Part shown: positions 20,259-30,941 of the stretch, one piece after another | Position numbering within the stretch: position 1 is the stretch's first letter | How the letters are laid out: each line of letters opens with the position of its first letter | NCBI GenBank assembly: GCA_036435485.1 | Contig: CM071598.1 | Span: forward strand, 177,578,148-177,642,147 | Length of the DNA stretch: 64,000 nucleotides | Reading direction: 5' to 3' | From: Saposhnikovia divaricata | Lineage: Eukaryota > Streptophyta > Magnoliopsida > Apiales > Apiaceae | Translations under genes and position numbers: made by a program | Notes under the pieces: generated by a model | Seen by the model: the letters and a program-made list of their open reading frames with translations, nothing else | Database searches by the model: none | Told to the model about the DNA's origin: nothing

Positions 20259-20272
20259 AAACAAATTAGTTC

Positions 20273-22342
20273 AAAAGTCCGTGCAAAATAGGGACATACT
20301 TTTCATACAAATTAATAACATATTTTTATGTTGTAGGTACGCTAAATATATTTAGATTATCCTTTTCTGTTATTTTGTCTTTTAACTCATATAGGACAAT
20401 TACATTTAAACGAACTTAGTTATGCACTATTTACAACTTAATTAAAACTTAATTCTTTACGAATTACTTCAACCTAAAAATTTAGTATACATGAATTGAA
20501 ATAAATTTTGAATATTATATTATTATTACACCATGTTCAGTGTAAAAGTTACAATGAGAAAAATCTAATTATAAAATCATTATTATTATATAAGTAGACA
20601 CAATTAATTCATGAATATTAAATTAGAAATATTTTAATATAATATTATTCATTAATATGTAATAATAAGACGTAATTAATACATGTGTATTACATTGAAA
20701 AATAATAAGTATTTAGTAGGAATAATTTAGTAATTTATAAGTATTTAAATGGTTCATAATAATTAATATTTAATAGGGATATTTTAATAATTTATATGGA
20801 TTAAAATGGCTCAGTGAACACCCTAATTATTTTATTATATTTATATAACGGATAAATGAAATAATGTGACAAGATTTCTCCTACCGAAACACTATGGTTC
20901 ACATTTTATACCTTTCTCAGAGACTTTTATTTTTTAGGGAATACCTTTCTGCAGACCTAGTTCACCTTACTATAAGAAAATGTGAGTTATGGATAATATA
21001 TCAAACAAAGAAAATGTGCATTTTTGGTTAACAAATAAATGTGCATTTTATGAAATTTGAATTGAATTATGCAATGAAAATATTTGATTTAATAAGATAT
21101 ATATGATTAATTATATAAACGAGATAAAAGTATATATCATAAGATGTGTAATTAATAGCACCTACTCTTCTTCTTTGTTGAACAAAGGATCTAAGGAAAG
21201 AAACAACGCAAGGCGTAACGATCTAAGATGCAATTTGTATCTTTCAAAAAAGAAACAAAATTGCAACTTGTAAATATAATTAAAAAAAAACTGTTGAAAC
21301 CGGCATAAAAATAAAATATACCTGGTCAACGTCTCAAAGCATCTATTTTTTTTTTTTTTTTTTTTGAAAGGACTCAAAACATCTACCTACCGAAGTAGGA
21401 GTAATTTGATGGGCTAATGCGTATGAACTGATTACAATTTATTAGTACAAAAATTTGATGCTCGATGCAAATGTGAAAATATTTGGAGCACAAAGTTTCA
21501 AAATTGAACATAAAAGTTATTATCGTACAAATACAACATTTTAAGTTTCAGAATTTAAATAAGAAAAAGTCGTCGAATGTACACTAAAGTTCCTATATTA
21601 AAAAAGCTAAACTTGAAATTTTATTTGTAATTAATAACACATTTAACATTAACTAGCTGATATACAAAAATACCCATAATAATAATGAGTCTTTGAAATA
21701 CAAATTTTCCACGCTGATTACTTAAATTTTTGCAAGAGTAATGCCCGGATACATAATTGTGTACAAAAAATGCTTACAAAATTATTTGGTAGGTTAAATT
21801 TTTGTAAGAGTAATGCCAGGATATATAATCGTGTACAAAAAATAATTATAAAATGATTTGGTAGGTGTTATGACAGAAAAGAATGTTTTTATTAGTTGAT
21901 ATTAGTATAAATGCATAATAATAATTTTTTTTTTAATTGATATTGATATGAAGTTCATTATATTTAATTAAATTATAATTAATCAAATTAACATACATGT
22001 TATTTTGTAAAAGTTTTTGTAACAAATTTAATATCCTAGCGTTTTCCTTTTTTTAAACGAACGATTAAAAGAAATTGGCGGAGGACCTTAGCTTTTGGTT
22101 CCCCGTTGCCAACAAAACGGTGGTCGACAGTTGATATAGAAACGAATAAAGGACCCCACTTGACAGCCGCTCAACGAATCAAGGCCTCTCTTTCCCAGCC
22201 CCGCCACCATTTTCAATCCTCCAATTTTCCCATTTTTTCGACCGACCTTTTAGCAAACTCAAGTCTCACTTCACTATCAACTCATTAAACAAGTCAGAAC
22301 AAATACACACATAAACATCTACAGTAGTATGTTTTACACACC
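20273..22342. other. AT-rich intergenic DNA
   Basis: About 2.1 kb with no convincing gene. It contains a T-tract at 21347-21365 and a direct repeat around TTTTTGCAAGAGTAATGCC..GATA.ATAAT.GTGTACAAAAAAT (about 21728-21770 and 21806-21850). Short frames here (21162-21377, 22106-22288) look random. Confidence 0.4.
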
Positions 22343-22347
22343 ACACA

Positions 22348-22535
22348 TATTAGTGATATTAATACTAACTTAATAGATTCAAATGTTAGTTACTTCCCGC
22401 CAAAAGTTAGTTAAAGATTCTACACTACAAACTCTTGTATATATAGCATAACAAACTCTAGCTATAGATTCAGATTGTAAATTGTACAGTTCTTGATTAT
22501 CAATGAAGTTTTTCACAGTGTCACAGAGTTTATCA
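22348..22535 (+). repeat. 5' LTR of the deleted Copia element
   Basis: 188 bp, TATTAGTGATATTAATACTA...AGAGTTTATCA. It carries TATATATAGCATA (TATA-like) at about 22437-22449. It differs from the 3' LTR by a few substitutions and small indels. Confidence 0.9.
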
Positions 22536-22690
22536 TGATGTTGCTACGTCTGAATATAAGCTTTGGTCTCGATGCAATGATCTTGTGATTTCATGGATTA
22601 TTTTCAATCTTGATGAGAATATTGCTCGGAGCGTTCTGTTTTTGCTTACAGGCAGAGAAATTTGGTCTGATTTAGAAGAAAGATATGGGT
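22536..22690 (+). pseudogene. Copia gag fragment (UBN2-like)
   Basis: Frame reading YKLWSRCNDLVISWIIFN, IARSVLFLLTG and REIWSDLEERYG matches the central part of plant Copia gag. It joins RT sequence at GAAAGATATGGGTTTATAAG with a short overlap at TATGGG/TGGGTT, leaving the two parts in different frames. The junction looks like microhomology-mediated deletion or template switching. Confidence 0.75.
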
Positions 22691-24179
22691 TTATAAGGTG
22701 AAATTGAACTCAGATGGTTCTCTTGAAAGATGCAAGGCTAGGTTAGTGGCAAAAGGGTTCACTCAGAGATATGGTATTGACTACCAGGAGACTTTTTCTC
22801 CAGTCATTAAGATGAATACAGTTACGTGTTTAATAGCTTTAGCTGCTCATAAGAAATGGCAGTTGTTCCAAATGGATGTAAATAATACTTTTTTGCATGG
22901 AACTTTGAAGGAAGAAGTTTATATGAGAGTTCCAGATGGGATACCTCATGGTCCTAATCAAGTTTGCAGATTAAACAAGTCCATTTATGGACTGAAACAG
23001 GCCTCAAGGGAGTGGAATGAAACACTTGTTGAAGAATTATTACACCAAGGTTTTAGTCAGTCAAAACTGGATTACAGTCTTTTTATTTGCAAAGATGGAA
23101 TTGACATTACTATTGTTGTTGTATATGTAGATGACATTTTAGTCACAGGCACAAATTCTACAAAGATTGACTCCTTGAAGCAACATTTGCATTCTCAGTT
23201 TGGTATAAAGGATCTTGGTGTGATGCGTTATTTCCTTGGTATAGAAGTTTCTTATTCAGCAGAAGGGACAATTCTCAGTCAGGCTAAATACACTAAGGAG
23301 ATTCTTGATCTTGTCGAAGCTGACTTATCTAAACAGGTCATGACACCTTTGCCACTTCATGTTAAACTCAATACAACAGATGGAAAATTGTTTGATAAAC
23401 CTGAGTTTTATAGATCTTTAGTTGGGAAATTAAACTTTCTCACAAATACAAGGCCTGATCTAAGCTACACAATTCAGACTCTTAGTCAGTTTTTACAATC
23501 TCCAAGAGAGCCTCATTATGAAGCACTTTTGCATACTCTAAGGTATGTTAAATCAACTATTGGTCAAGGAATTCTCCTTAAGGCTTCAGACAATTTAACT
23601 CTACAGGCTTTCTCTGACTCGGACTGGGCATCATGTCCTGATACTAGGAGGTCTGTCACAGGTTATGTATTGCTATTAGGCTCTTCTCCTGTCACATGGA
23701 AGTCTAAGAAACAGTCTACAGTTTCAAGATCTTCCTCAGAATCAGAAAGATCTTCCTCAGAATCAGAATACAGAGCAATGGCATCTGCAGCATCTGAGGT
23801 TGTATGGACAGTTCGTCTTTTAGAAGAATTGGGAGTTACAAATTTGAAACCTGTCACACTACATTGTGACAACCAATCTGCTCTTCACATTGCCAAGAAT
23901 CCAGTTTTTCACGAGAGAACTAAGCATATAGAGATTGATTGCCATTTCACAAGGAACAAAGTCATGGAGGGATTATTGCAACTTACTTATCTTCCTACAC
24001 AAAGTCAGCTAGCAGATGTTTTAACAAAGATTCTACCATCTCAACAGTTCACTGATCTTCTTTCCAAGTTGGGTGTTTCTTTTGTCAATTCTCCTCCCAA
24101 CTTGAGGGGAGATATTAGTGATATTAATACTAACTTAATAGATTCAAATGTTAGTTACTTCCCGCCAAAAGTTAGTTAG
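22689..24179 (+). pseudogene. Copia reverse transcriptase-RNase H, uninterrupted frame
   Basis: A 490-codon frame without stops. RT blocks: RCKARLVAKGFTQRYGIDY, QMDVNNTFLHGTLKEEVYM, SIYGLKQASREWNE, catalytic VVYVDDILVTG at about residues 140-150. RNase H blocks: DSDWASCPDTRRSVTGY, then SSSESE duplicated in tandem as RSSSESERSSSESEYRA, then LHCDNQSALHIA and ADVLTKILPSQQ. The 21-bp duplication (about 23730-23771) hits the otherwise conserved SSSEAEYRA block. The frame continues into the 3' LTR. There is no start codon; the listed start is the gag-RT junction. Ale-type affinity is likely. Confidence 0.88.
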
Positions 24180-24301
24180 AGATTCTACACTACAAACTCT
24201 TGTATATAGCATAACAATCTCTAGCTATAGATTCAGATTGTAAATTGTACAGTTCTTGAGTTTTATCAATGAAGTTTTTCACAGTGTCACAGAGTTTATC
24301 A
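24113..24301 (+). repeat. 3' LTR of the deleted Copia element
   Basis: 189 bp, collinear with 22348-22535, ending TTTATCA directly before the duplication ACACA. Confidence 0.9.
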
Positions 24302-24306
24302 ACACA

Positions 24307-25735
24307 CACACTCTTTTATATTTGGTTTCATGTCAATGCAAGAAAATTAGAAAATTCTGAATTAAAGAAGACTTTCGACAGGATACATCATGAGATCAAC
24401 TAAAGTCGGATTGCCTGAGACAAGGTTATTTGATCAGTAAGAACGTTTAAATTTATGCATATTGCTGCTCTAAGATACAATGTGTAAACACAAAACCGAG
24501 GTCGACAACCAAGTAGTTGTCTGGAATAATTGTATGACTACCTAAAGGGACAGCCGAATGCAAAAACAATCTGCCTATCCAATTCGACTGCTACATGACA
24601 TTACAAACAATGTTTTGGGCGGTTTGATGCTTTGCTTCCCGGGCATGGCATTTCGCATTCTTGATAAGGTCTACTTTCAGTTTTGCTACATATACTGATA
24701 AATTAATACACTGCATCATCAGTAACAATCATGTGCTATTAAATTGAGTGATCTCATTGGTTGGATCTCATATAATTCTTCGATTCTCTGTATGAGAATC
24801 ATTGTCCAAACTGAAATGTGACCACATAGTTTCTCTTAACATGTCAAATATGTCCTTCATTTATATAATTGTCGTTAAGCAACTCCAACTCTTAAAATTC
24901 ATTTCGATACAAAGACATCAAGACATCATGTCCATCCTAATGAACTTGCATCAAATTATGTGTTTCTTGTTTGTATCCAGAACTTCAATGAAGCTAGCGG
25001 AGTCGTGAAGTATAATTAATTGATCCCGAATAGAGATCACAACATAATCATATTATTTCCTCACAAGGTCAATGCTAGCAAAACCATATATCTGCTAGAA
25101 CATTTGGTTATATACTATGTCTATCAGGAGTGGTTCTGTCCCTCTCCTTTTACTGTGCGATTCATACGCCAAGAATCTATGTCAAGAAACCTATAGAATC
25201 TTCCATATTATTTTAAGAGAACTTAAGAAAACAATATTAAGACATCCTATTCATTCATATGCAGATTGCATCTGAACTTAATCTTTTAGTGCTGGACTCG
25301 TCAGTTTGTTGTCATGCAGCTGTGTATAATCTGGTTTTTAATATAGATAATTGCCGCCCATCATAATTAACGTATAAAAAGTACTGCTACCAATTATATG
25401 TTAGCGGTGGGCAAAAGCAAGTTGAGGTCACTCCTTACTGTATTAGCAATTTGCATGATCTCTCTGATATAATTTAAGCACTTAATCTTGTATTAAGACA
25501 GCTAACATCATACTTAATTTCCTCTTTCGAATATAATCCGTCCATCCATCCATCCATGACTAACATCTTTTACATCTGGTTTCGGATAATTAAACGCATT
25601 CTATCAATTTACTGTTTTATTCACAAATTAGTTGCATGACATAATGATATTGACATTTTATTACTGACCACATTTTATATGTCTTAATTAACTTTTTAAG
25701 ATATAGGTGTGCCTACCTCTCCCTCTTTCCCTTCA
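24307..25735. other. Intergenic DNA upstream of the PB1 gene
   Basis: About 1.4 kb, AT-rich, with a CATC microrepeat near 25540-25556. No gene or RNA feature is seen. It probably includes the upstream regulatory region of the PB1 gene, but specific sites cannot be supported. Confidence 0.4.
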
Positions 25736-25740
25736 TCCAC

Positions 25741-25751
25741 ATTATATATAA
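25741..25751 (+). promoter_or_regulatory. Candidate TATA box of the PB1 gene
   Basis: ATTATATATAA, about 130 bases upstream of the ATG at 25879, after a pyrimidine-rich stretch (CTCTCCCTCTTTCCC). It is the best TATA match in the proximal region. Transcription start is inferred near 25775. Confidence 0.5.
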
Positions 25752-25878
25752 CAATGACAAACAGAGACATTCTTTAAATTATTGTGAACACCTACTACCT
25801 TACTAGCTCCCACTATATTCTCCGAAAATTTTGGAGTGCATTTGTGTTCAGCTACAAACTTATTAGCTCTAGCTAAGC

Positions 25879-27114
25879 ATGGCTTCTCATCATGCACCCG
25901 AATTTGACTCACTAAACTCAACTCCACGCTCATTAGACCACCAGGAACCACGTATCCGCTTCATGTGCAGCTTTGGCGGCAAAATCTTACCCCGCCCTCA
26001 TGATGATCAGCTCCGTTATGTAGGTGGAGACACTCGAATAGTAGCCATCAATCGGGGTACCACCTTCTCATCGCTACTCGAAAAACTGGCCAAGTTTTCA
26101 GGTACAACCAATATCAGCATGAAGTACCAGCTACCAAATGAAGATCTTGATGCTCTTATCACAATAACTAATGATGAAGATATCGAGAACATGATGGATG
26201 AGTACGACAGATTGGTACAGAATAATCCTCCTCACTCCAAGTTGGCTAGGCTTCGAATTTTCTTATTTCCAACTGATGTCAATTCTAGAAATAGTAGCAT
26301 TAACTCGCTTAGCTCACTCCTTACTGGCTCAGCTAAACGAGAGCATTGGTTTTTTGATGCCTTAAATGGACGGGCTGGGTCAGGTCTATATCGACTTGGA
26401 TCCGATGCTTCCTCGATTGTATCCGAAGTCCCGGATTATCTCTTTGGGTTGGAAAATTCGGATGATCCATCTCGTGAATCCAAGTCCAAGACCAGACGTG
26501 TTTTGAATGATACCTCGGATCCAGGTTCTCCTGCTCCAGTTGTATCGTCACCGTTTTGCTCCACTTCTTCGGGCTTGGGACCAACTTATATGACACCAGT
26601 TCCCGATCTTAAACCCGTTAAGACCAAGCCCGAAATCCCAGTTTCTGAACCGAAGCAGGGTACGGTTCAAGAGGTAACCGAAAGTAATGACCCAAAGTTT
26701 GTACAACCTGGATATGGTGATAACGCGATGTGGCATTATGGTCCGGGTGGTCAGTATCTGAACCCTGGAGGACAACACATGCCAGTTTATTACCTCCCGG
26801 GTTCAGTTCCACCACCCGGAAATGTTGGCCTTCAACAGGTTCCTATGCAGGCACAATTTGTACAAAGATATTCAGTTGGGCATAATCAAATCCCGGCGGG
26901 GTTACATCAGCAAGTACAGGGTATGGGTCAGGTCTATGCAAGAGAAAGGAATCCATACGATATTCGAAGAACACCTAGCGGAGTGAGCCAACAAGAAGTT
27001 TACTATGAAGTGGGAAATGCAGGTGCAATTCCAATGTATTCAAGAATGGTGGCTCCAGGTGGTGAAGAGATCGAAGGAGCCGCAAATGAATACAATGCAG
27101 GCCGGGTCGTATAG
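25879..27114 (+). CDS. PB1 (octicosapeptide/Phox/Bem1p) domain protein
   Basis: 411 residues, one exon, ATG in AAGCATGGC context. The PB1 domain spans about residues 25-131: basic part IRFMCSFGGKILPRP with the conserved Lys (K35), then GGDTRIVAINRGTTFSSLL, then the acidic OPCA part NEDLDALITITNDEDIENMM (about 87-106), ending ARLRIFLFP. Having both the Lys and the acidic cluster, it could oligomerise head-to-tail (type I/II). The rest is low-complexity: Ser-rich, then Pro/Gly/Gln-rich (PGGQYLNPGGQHMPVYYLPG), likely disordered. No other domain or membrane segment. Length fits plant single-PB1 proteins, whose roles are mostly unknown scaffolding or signalling. It is the only complete host gene here, about 1 kb from Copia elements on each side. 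No breaks seen. Confidence 0.93.
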   Translation: MASHHAPEFDSLNSTPRSLDHQEPRIRFMCSFGGKILPRPHDDQLRYVGGDTRIVAINRGTTFSSLLEKLAKFSGTTNISMKYQLPNEDLDALITITNDEDIENMMDEYDRLVQNNPPHSKLARLRIFLFPTDVNSRNSSINSLSSLLTGSAKREHWFFDALNGRAGSGLYRLGSDASSIVSEVPDYLFGLENSDDPSRESKSKTRRVLNDTSDPGSPAPVVSSPFCSTSSGLGPTYMTPVPDLKPVKTKPEIPVSEPKQGTVQEVTESNDPKFVQPGYGDNAMWHYGPGGQYLNPGGQHMPVYYLPGSVPPPGNVGLQQVPMQAQFVQRYSVGHNQIPAGLHQQVQGMGQVYARERNPYDIRRTPSGVSQQEVYYEVGNAGAIPMYSRMVAPGGEEIEGAANEYNAGRVV

Positions 27115-28077
27115 TAATTGCCATTAAGTTTATTATTTGTGTTGGTATCAGTTTCTGTAAGTAATCAATGATGAAGTACCTAAAAAATTTCGGTACAGAG
27201 TGGGCTTGGATTGTTAATTCTGCAGAGTGAAAATGTTAATGCATATTATGTATGTTCGGGTTTGGTTCAACTTCCTCTCTTTACGCATGATGTATGAACA
27301 CATGTACATTTTATGAACTTGTTAATGTCATTTATGCGGTCAAGTAAGTTGAATTTGCAGTTGTACTTGCTAACCATTGCTAGTAATATACTGATATACA
27401 TAGAGATTATTATTTTTTATTTTCTGAAAGGCCAAGCATGAATTTGGCAGACACCTCCCAGAGAGTAGTCGACTAGTCACATGTCTCCATGGATGGTCTA
27501 ACCCTCAACCATCTTACTCTTGTTAGTCGACTAGTTGTACACGTCTCCATGGATACGATGAATAGATTGATGCATAAATTAAATAAATTGAGAGCCTTAC
27601 CTTCCCGCAGTTTTGTAAGTTTACAAAGATGTAAGTTGTGACAAAACATTTGTGAACTTGAAATAAAAATAAACAATCTCACTTAGCAAAAAAAAAAAAT
27701 CTCAAAGATAAGATCATGAACACAAATGAAAAGTAAAGTGAGGAAATTTATCTCGCATTTAGGGGAGTAGGATAAATGACAACCATCAATACTCAAATGT
27801 GAGCAACAACTAAGGTTGCGGCCTATCTTGAATGTTAACGAAGCTGAAGTTGTGAGTTTTCTGAATGTAAATGATCATTTCATTCTCTTTCTAATTAGCA
27901 CAGGCTGCTCGTAAAGTGAGCTTCAGTACCGAGCCAATAAACAATTGGAACTGAAGAAGTGCAGAAGAAAATATCTGATATCACACCATTAAAATGGTAG
28001 GACTGTACGAATTGAAGAAGCATATATTAGAAAAAAGGCATAACATTTATTTTCAGAAGCACCGATTAGATATAAGA
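27115..28077. other. 3' flank of the PB1 gene and intergenic DNA
   Basis: AT-rich, no gene. Probable 3' UTR for the first 150-250 bases (no perfect AATAAA seen). Contains the direct repeat at 27466-27555. An A-run at 27688-27700 is present. The last bases (to 28077) flank the next LTR element. Confidence 0.4.
27466..27555. repeat. Pair of short direct repeats
   Basis: TAGTCGACTAGT followed by ACATGTCTCCATGGAT (27466-27494) recurs as TAGTCGACTAGT..ACACGTCTCCATGGAT (27524-27555). Each contains a 12-bp palindrome (TAGTCGACTA core). Confidence 0.8.
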
Positions 28078-29618
28078 TGAAAAACAACACCTAGAGGGGG
28101 TGAATAGGTGTTTATGGTTATTAATGTGAATTTATGAACTGTTTTGAAAATAACTGAAAACAACTTGCTGTTTGTAATAACACAGTTCACAAACAGCGTG
28201 CTGTTTGTATCTAAAATGCAATGCATAAAGAATATAAACAGTAAGTAAAAGAGACACACAATCTTTTAGCCAGGTTCGACCCCTAATCTCCTATGATCTA
28301 CGTCCTGGTCCCTTACCAAACTTGGTAAGAGAATATATTATTGATCAACTATAATCCAATTACAAGATACAACAATATATCTCCCTTAACCCTTGCTGCT
28401 TACAAATGGCTTGCTGTTTCCTGTGCTGAACTAGCTCTCTAAGCAATACTTCCCAAGTATCCTTCTCTAGCCTAGTTCGACCCACCCTAAACCTTAAGCC
28501 AACCTTGTACAGCAACAAATCAATTACACCTTGAACAATACAAAGATTTGAATAGATACAACTCAACCTATGAACCCTCTGAATATATATATGCGTGTAT
28601 ATAGGGGTTTGAAAGGTTTAGAAAGATTTTCCAATGTAAGCTTGGTGGTTGTGTATAGTTTCTTGTTTCTGCACTTGATAGATATTCAATGATGGATGAT
28701 AAGAATTGAAAAAGAGCAGCTCTTAAATAGGTAAACAAGAACAATTAAACATAATTTGAAAGGCTCCAACGGATATAATTTCTCAAGAGACGTTAGAAGT
28801 GTTTTTGTGTTTTTGGTAATGAAGGAGCTTGATGTTCTGCAAATTCAGAAGAGATGGAGCGTGTATAGAGTCAAGAAACATGGAGAGAATATTTTCTATG
28901 ATGTGTCCCATGTGTTGTCTTTGAGTGGAGGATTAAAATAAGATAAAGTGGATCTTACTTTCTTTATTTTAAACAAGAGAATATCTTGTCTCCAATGTGT
29001 TTTAAGATATGAGTGTTTGATATGTTATATAACGTTCAGAGGGCCCTTACATGTGACTAACATCATTTACACTTGATACTCTTTGAAAACCGAAGTCTTC
29101 TTTAATTCTGTCAGACACAATCAGCTTGCTGTTTGTGAAGCTGGCACGCTGTTTGTGAGACTGGTATGCTGATTGTCCATGCATTTGGCTTGCTGTTTGT
29201 GATATACTGATTATATAATCAGTAAGCTAATTTTTCCTGCAAAACCAAGTTAGTACAGTACCGAAATAACATAGCAAGTTCATGTCAGCTTGCTGTTTTG
29301 GTTCTGGTGAGCTGAACGGATAGATGGCTTTATACTTTTGCATTTCCATATCATCAACCAAGTTTCCTGAGAACATAGATATGTCTGTTTGATCTTTATC
29401 TTCAGGAATTCTGAACAGTTGAAAATGGCTTGCTGTTTGTACAAATGGCTTGCTGTTTGTACAAATGGCTTGCTGTTTGTGACAAACTGAATATACAATC
29501 AGTAAGCTATTATACCCTGCAAAACCAAGTGAGTACATACACAACTAGCATGTTGTTTTATATCTACTAATAAGCCAAATGGCTTACTGTTTGTGATCAT
29601 CAAAACTTATGAGTATCA
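28078..29618 (-). repeat. 3' LTR of the SIRE-like element (full length, about 1.54 kb)
   Basis: On the minus strand it runs TGATACTCAT...GTTTTTCA. The part 28078-29282 matches the other LTR; 29283-29618 is present only here. It contains a diverged direct repeat of about 75 bp (29189-29262 and 29471-29543), three tandem 21-bp units with GGCTTGCTGTTTGTACAAAT (about 29426-29480) and an 18-bp perfect palindrome ACTGATTATATAATCAGT at 29206-29223. Confidence 0.82.
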
Positions 29619-29633
29619 ATCTCCCCCTTTTTG
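29619..29633 (-). promoter_or_regulatory. Polypurine tract of the SIRE-like element
   Basis: The reverse complement is AAAAAGGGGGAGAT, directly before the LTR start TGATACTC. It primes plus-strand DNA synthesis in LTR elements and marks the true 3' LTR boundary, which shows that the 5' LTR is truncated. Confidence 0.75.
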
Positions 29634-29639
29634 ATGATT

Positions 29640-30059
29640 ACAACTAATTTAGGAGAATTAGAATAACTCCCCCTAAATCTCTGCATCTCAAAATTAGATA
29701 TAAAACAACAATCTAACAAGATCAAATAGAAACATCCAATAATACATTTTCATTAAGTATTCTCCTAAAGTTCTCCCCCTTAATCCATCAAAAATTAAAA
29801 CACTTAAGATCAACAAATGATATGCAGAATATAATGCATTCAGTATACCAATTGTAACATGCGAATAGAACAAATGGTAAGCTAACAGCGATGACAAACA
29901 ATATGCTATTTGCAGTAGGTTACCTGCACAAACAGCTTGCTGTTTATGGTATTTTACCTGCATAGATAGCTTGCTATTTGTTGAATGTTACCTGTACAAA
30001 TGGTAAGCTAACATGTCCTGCAAACAATCATTCAGCATGCTGTTTTAGATAGAACACAT
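29640..30059 (-). other. Untranslated region between RNase H and the polypurine tract
   Basis: About 420 bases without coding potential after the end of pol. It carries further copies of the GCTTGCTGTTT-type motif (about 29936, 29968 and 30032). A second purine-rich block on the minus strand lies at 29668-29680 (reverse of ACTCCCCCTAAA). Confidence 0.5.
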
Positions 30060-30941
30060 ACCAAATTGCATTCGAATGACTGAAAATATTTCTTCAGCAA
30101 GAGGCTTTGTGAATATATCAGCTAGTTGAAACTCTGTTGGAACAAAGACCAACTCTATCTTGCCTTTAGCAACATTATCTCTCAAGAAATGGTGTCAAAC
30201 ATCGATATGCTTCGTTTTTGAGTGATTCACCGGATTCTTTGAAATATTAATGGTGCTAGTGTTGTCACAATTTATTGGAACCTTTTCACACTTGATATCA
30301 AAGTCCCTTAGTGTTTGAATCATCCATAGAAGTTGAGAACAACAGCTCCCAGCTGCTAGATACTCTCCTTCGGCCGTGGATAACGCTACAGAAGTTTGTT
30401 TCTCGCATTGCCATGAAACCAAACTTTGTCAAAGAAATGTACAAACACCACTAGTACTTTTTCTATCAACTTGACAACCTGCATAATCTGCATCACTATA
30501 CCCAACAAGATCAAAAGTATTTGTGATAGGATAAAACAAACCAAGAGAAATGGTACCACTTAAATATCGAAATATTCTTTTAATAGCATTTAAGTGAGAC
30601 TCTTTAGGGTTTGATTGAAACCTTGCACAAACACAAACACTATACATTATGTCAGGTCTAGAAGCAGTTAAGTAAAGGAGGCTACCAATCATACCTCGAT
30701 ACCTTTTTATATCGATAGCCTTACCATTTTCATCAGCAAACAGCTTGTTGTTTTGAATCATAGGAGTCGATTTTGGCTTAACATCCTCATAACCAAATCT
30801 TTTCAGTAGACTTTTTGTATACTTGGATTGGTGCACAAAAATTCCATCTTTAGATTGCTTGATTTGAAGACCCAAGAAATAATTGAGCTCACCAATCATG
30901 CTCATTTCGAACTCACTATGCATACACTCGAGTGAATCCAT
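30060..30941 (-). pseudogene. SIRE-like RT C-terminus and RNase H, broken
   Basis: Restarts in a new frame after the RT deletion with MHSEFEMSMIGELNYFLGLQ, then QSKYTKSLLKRFG, SRPDIMYSVCVCARFQSNP and SDADYAGCQVDRKSTSGVC. A TGA at 30431-30429 replaces a conserved Gly codon. The same frame continues with SVALSTAEGEYLAAGSCCSQ and INCDNTSTINISKNPVNHSK, and another TGA follows HIDV (about 30194). The sequence then runs through the usual FTKPL-type ending. Order and blocks are typical Copia RNase H; it cannot encode a functional enzyme. Confidence 0.88.

Larger units (their letters stand above)
22348..24301 (+). mobile_element. Copia retrotransposon, internally deleted, plus strand
   Basis: LTRs at 22348-22535 (188 bp) and 24113-24301 (189 bp) are flanked by the target duplication ACACA (22343-22347 and 24302-24306). 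Polypurine tract CTTGAGGGGAGA lies at 24101-24112. The interior is only 1.58 kb: a piece of gag joined directly to RT and RNase H. The rest of gag, protease and integrase are gone. No primer binding site follows the 5' LTR; gag-like sequence starts immediately, so that site was deleted too. Both LTRs start TA instead of TG. A perfect duplication implies it inserted in this reduced state or was deleted later by internal recombination; it cannot move by itself. Confidence 0.9.

Noticed and set aside
21162..21377. 71-codon frame with a poly-Lys start
   Set aside because: Starts in a T-tract read on the minus strand; no conserved content.
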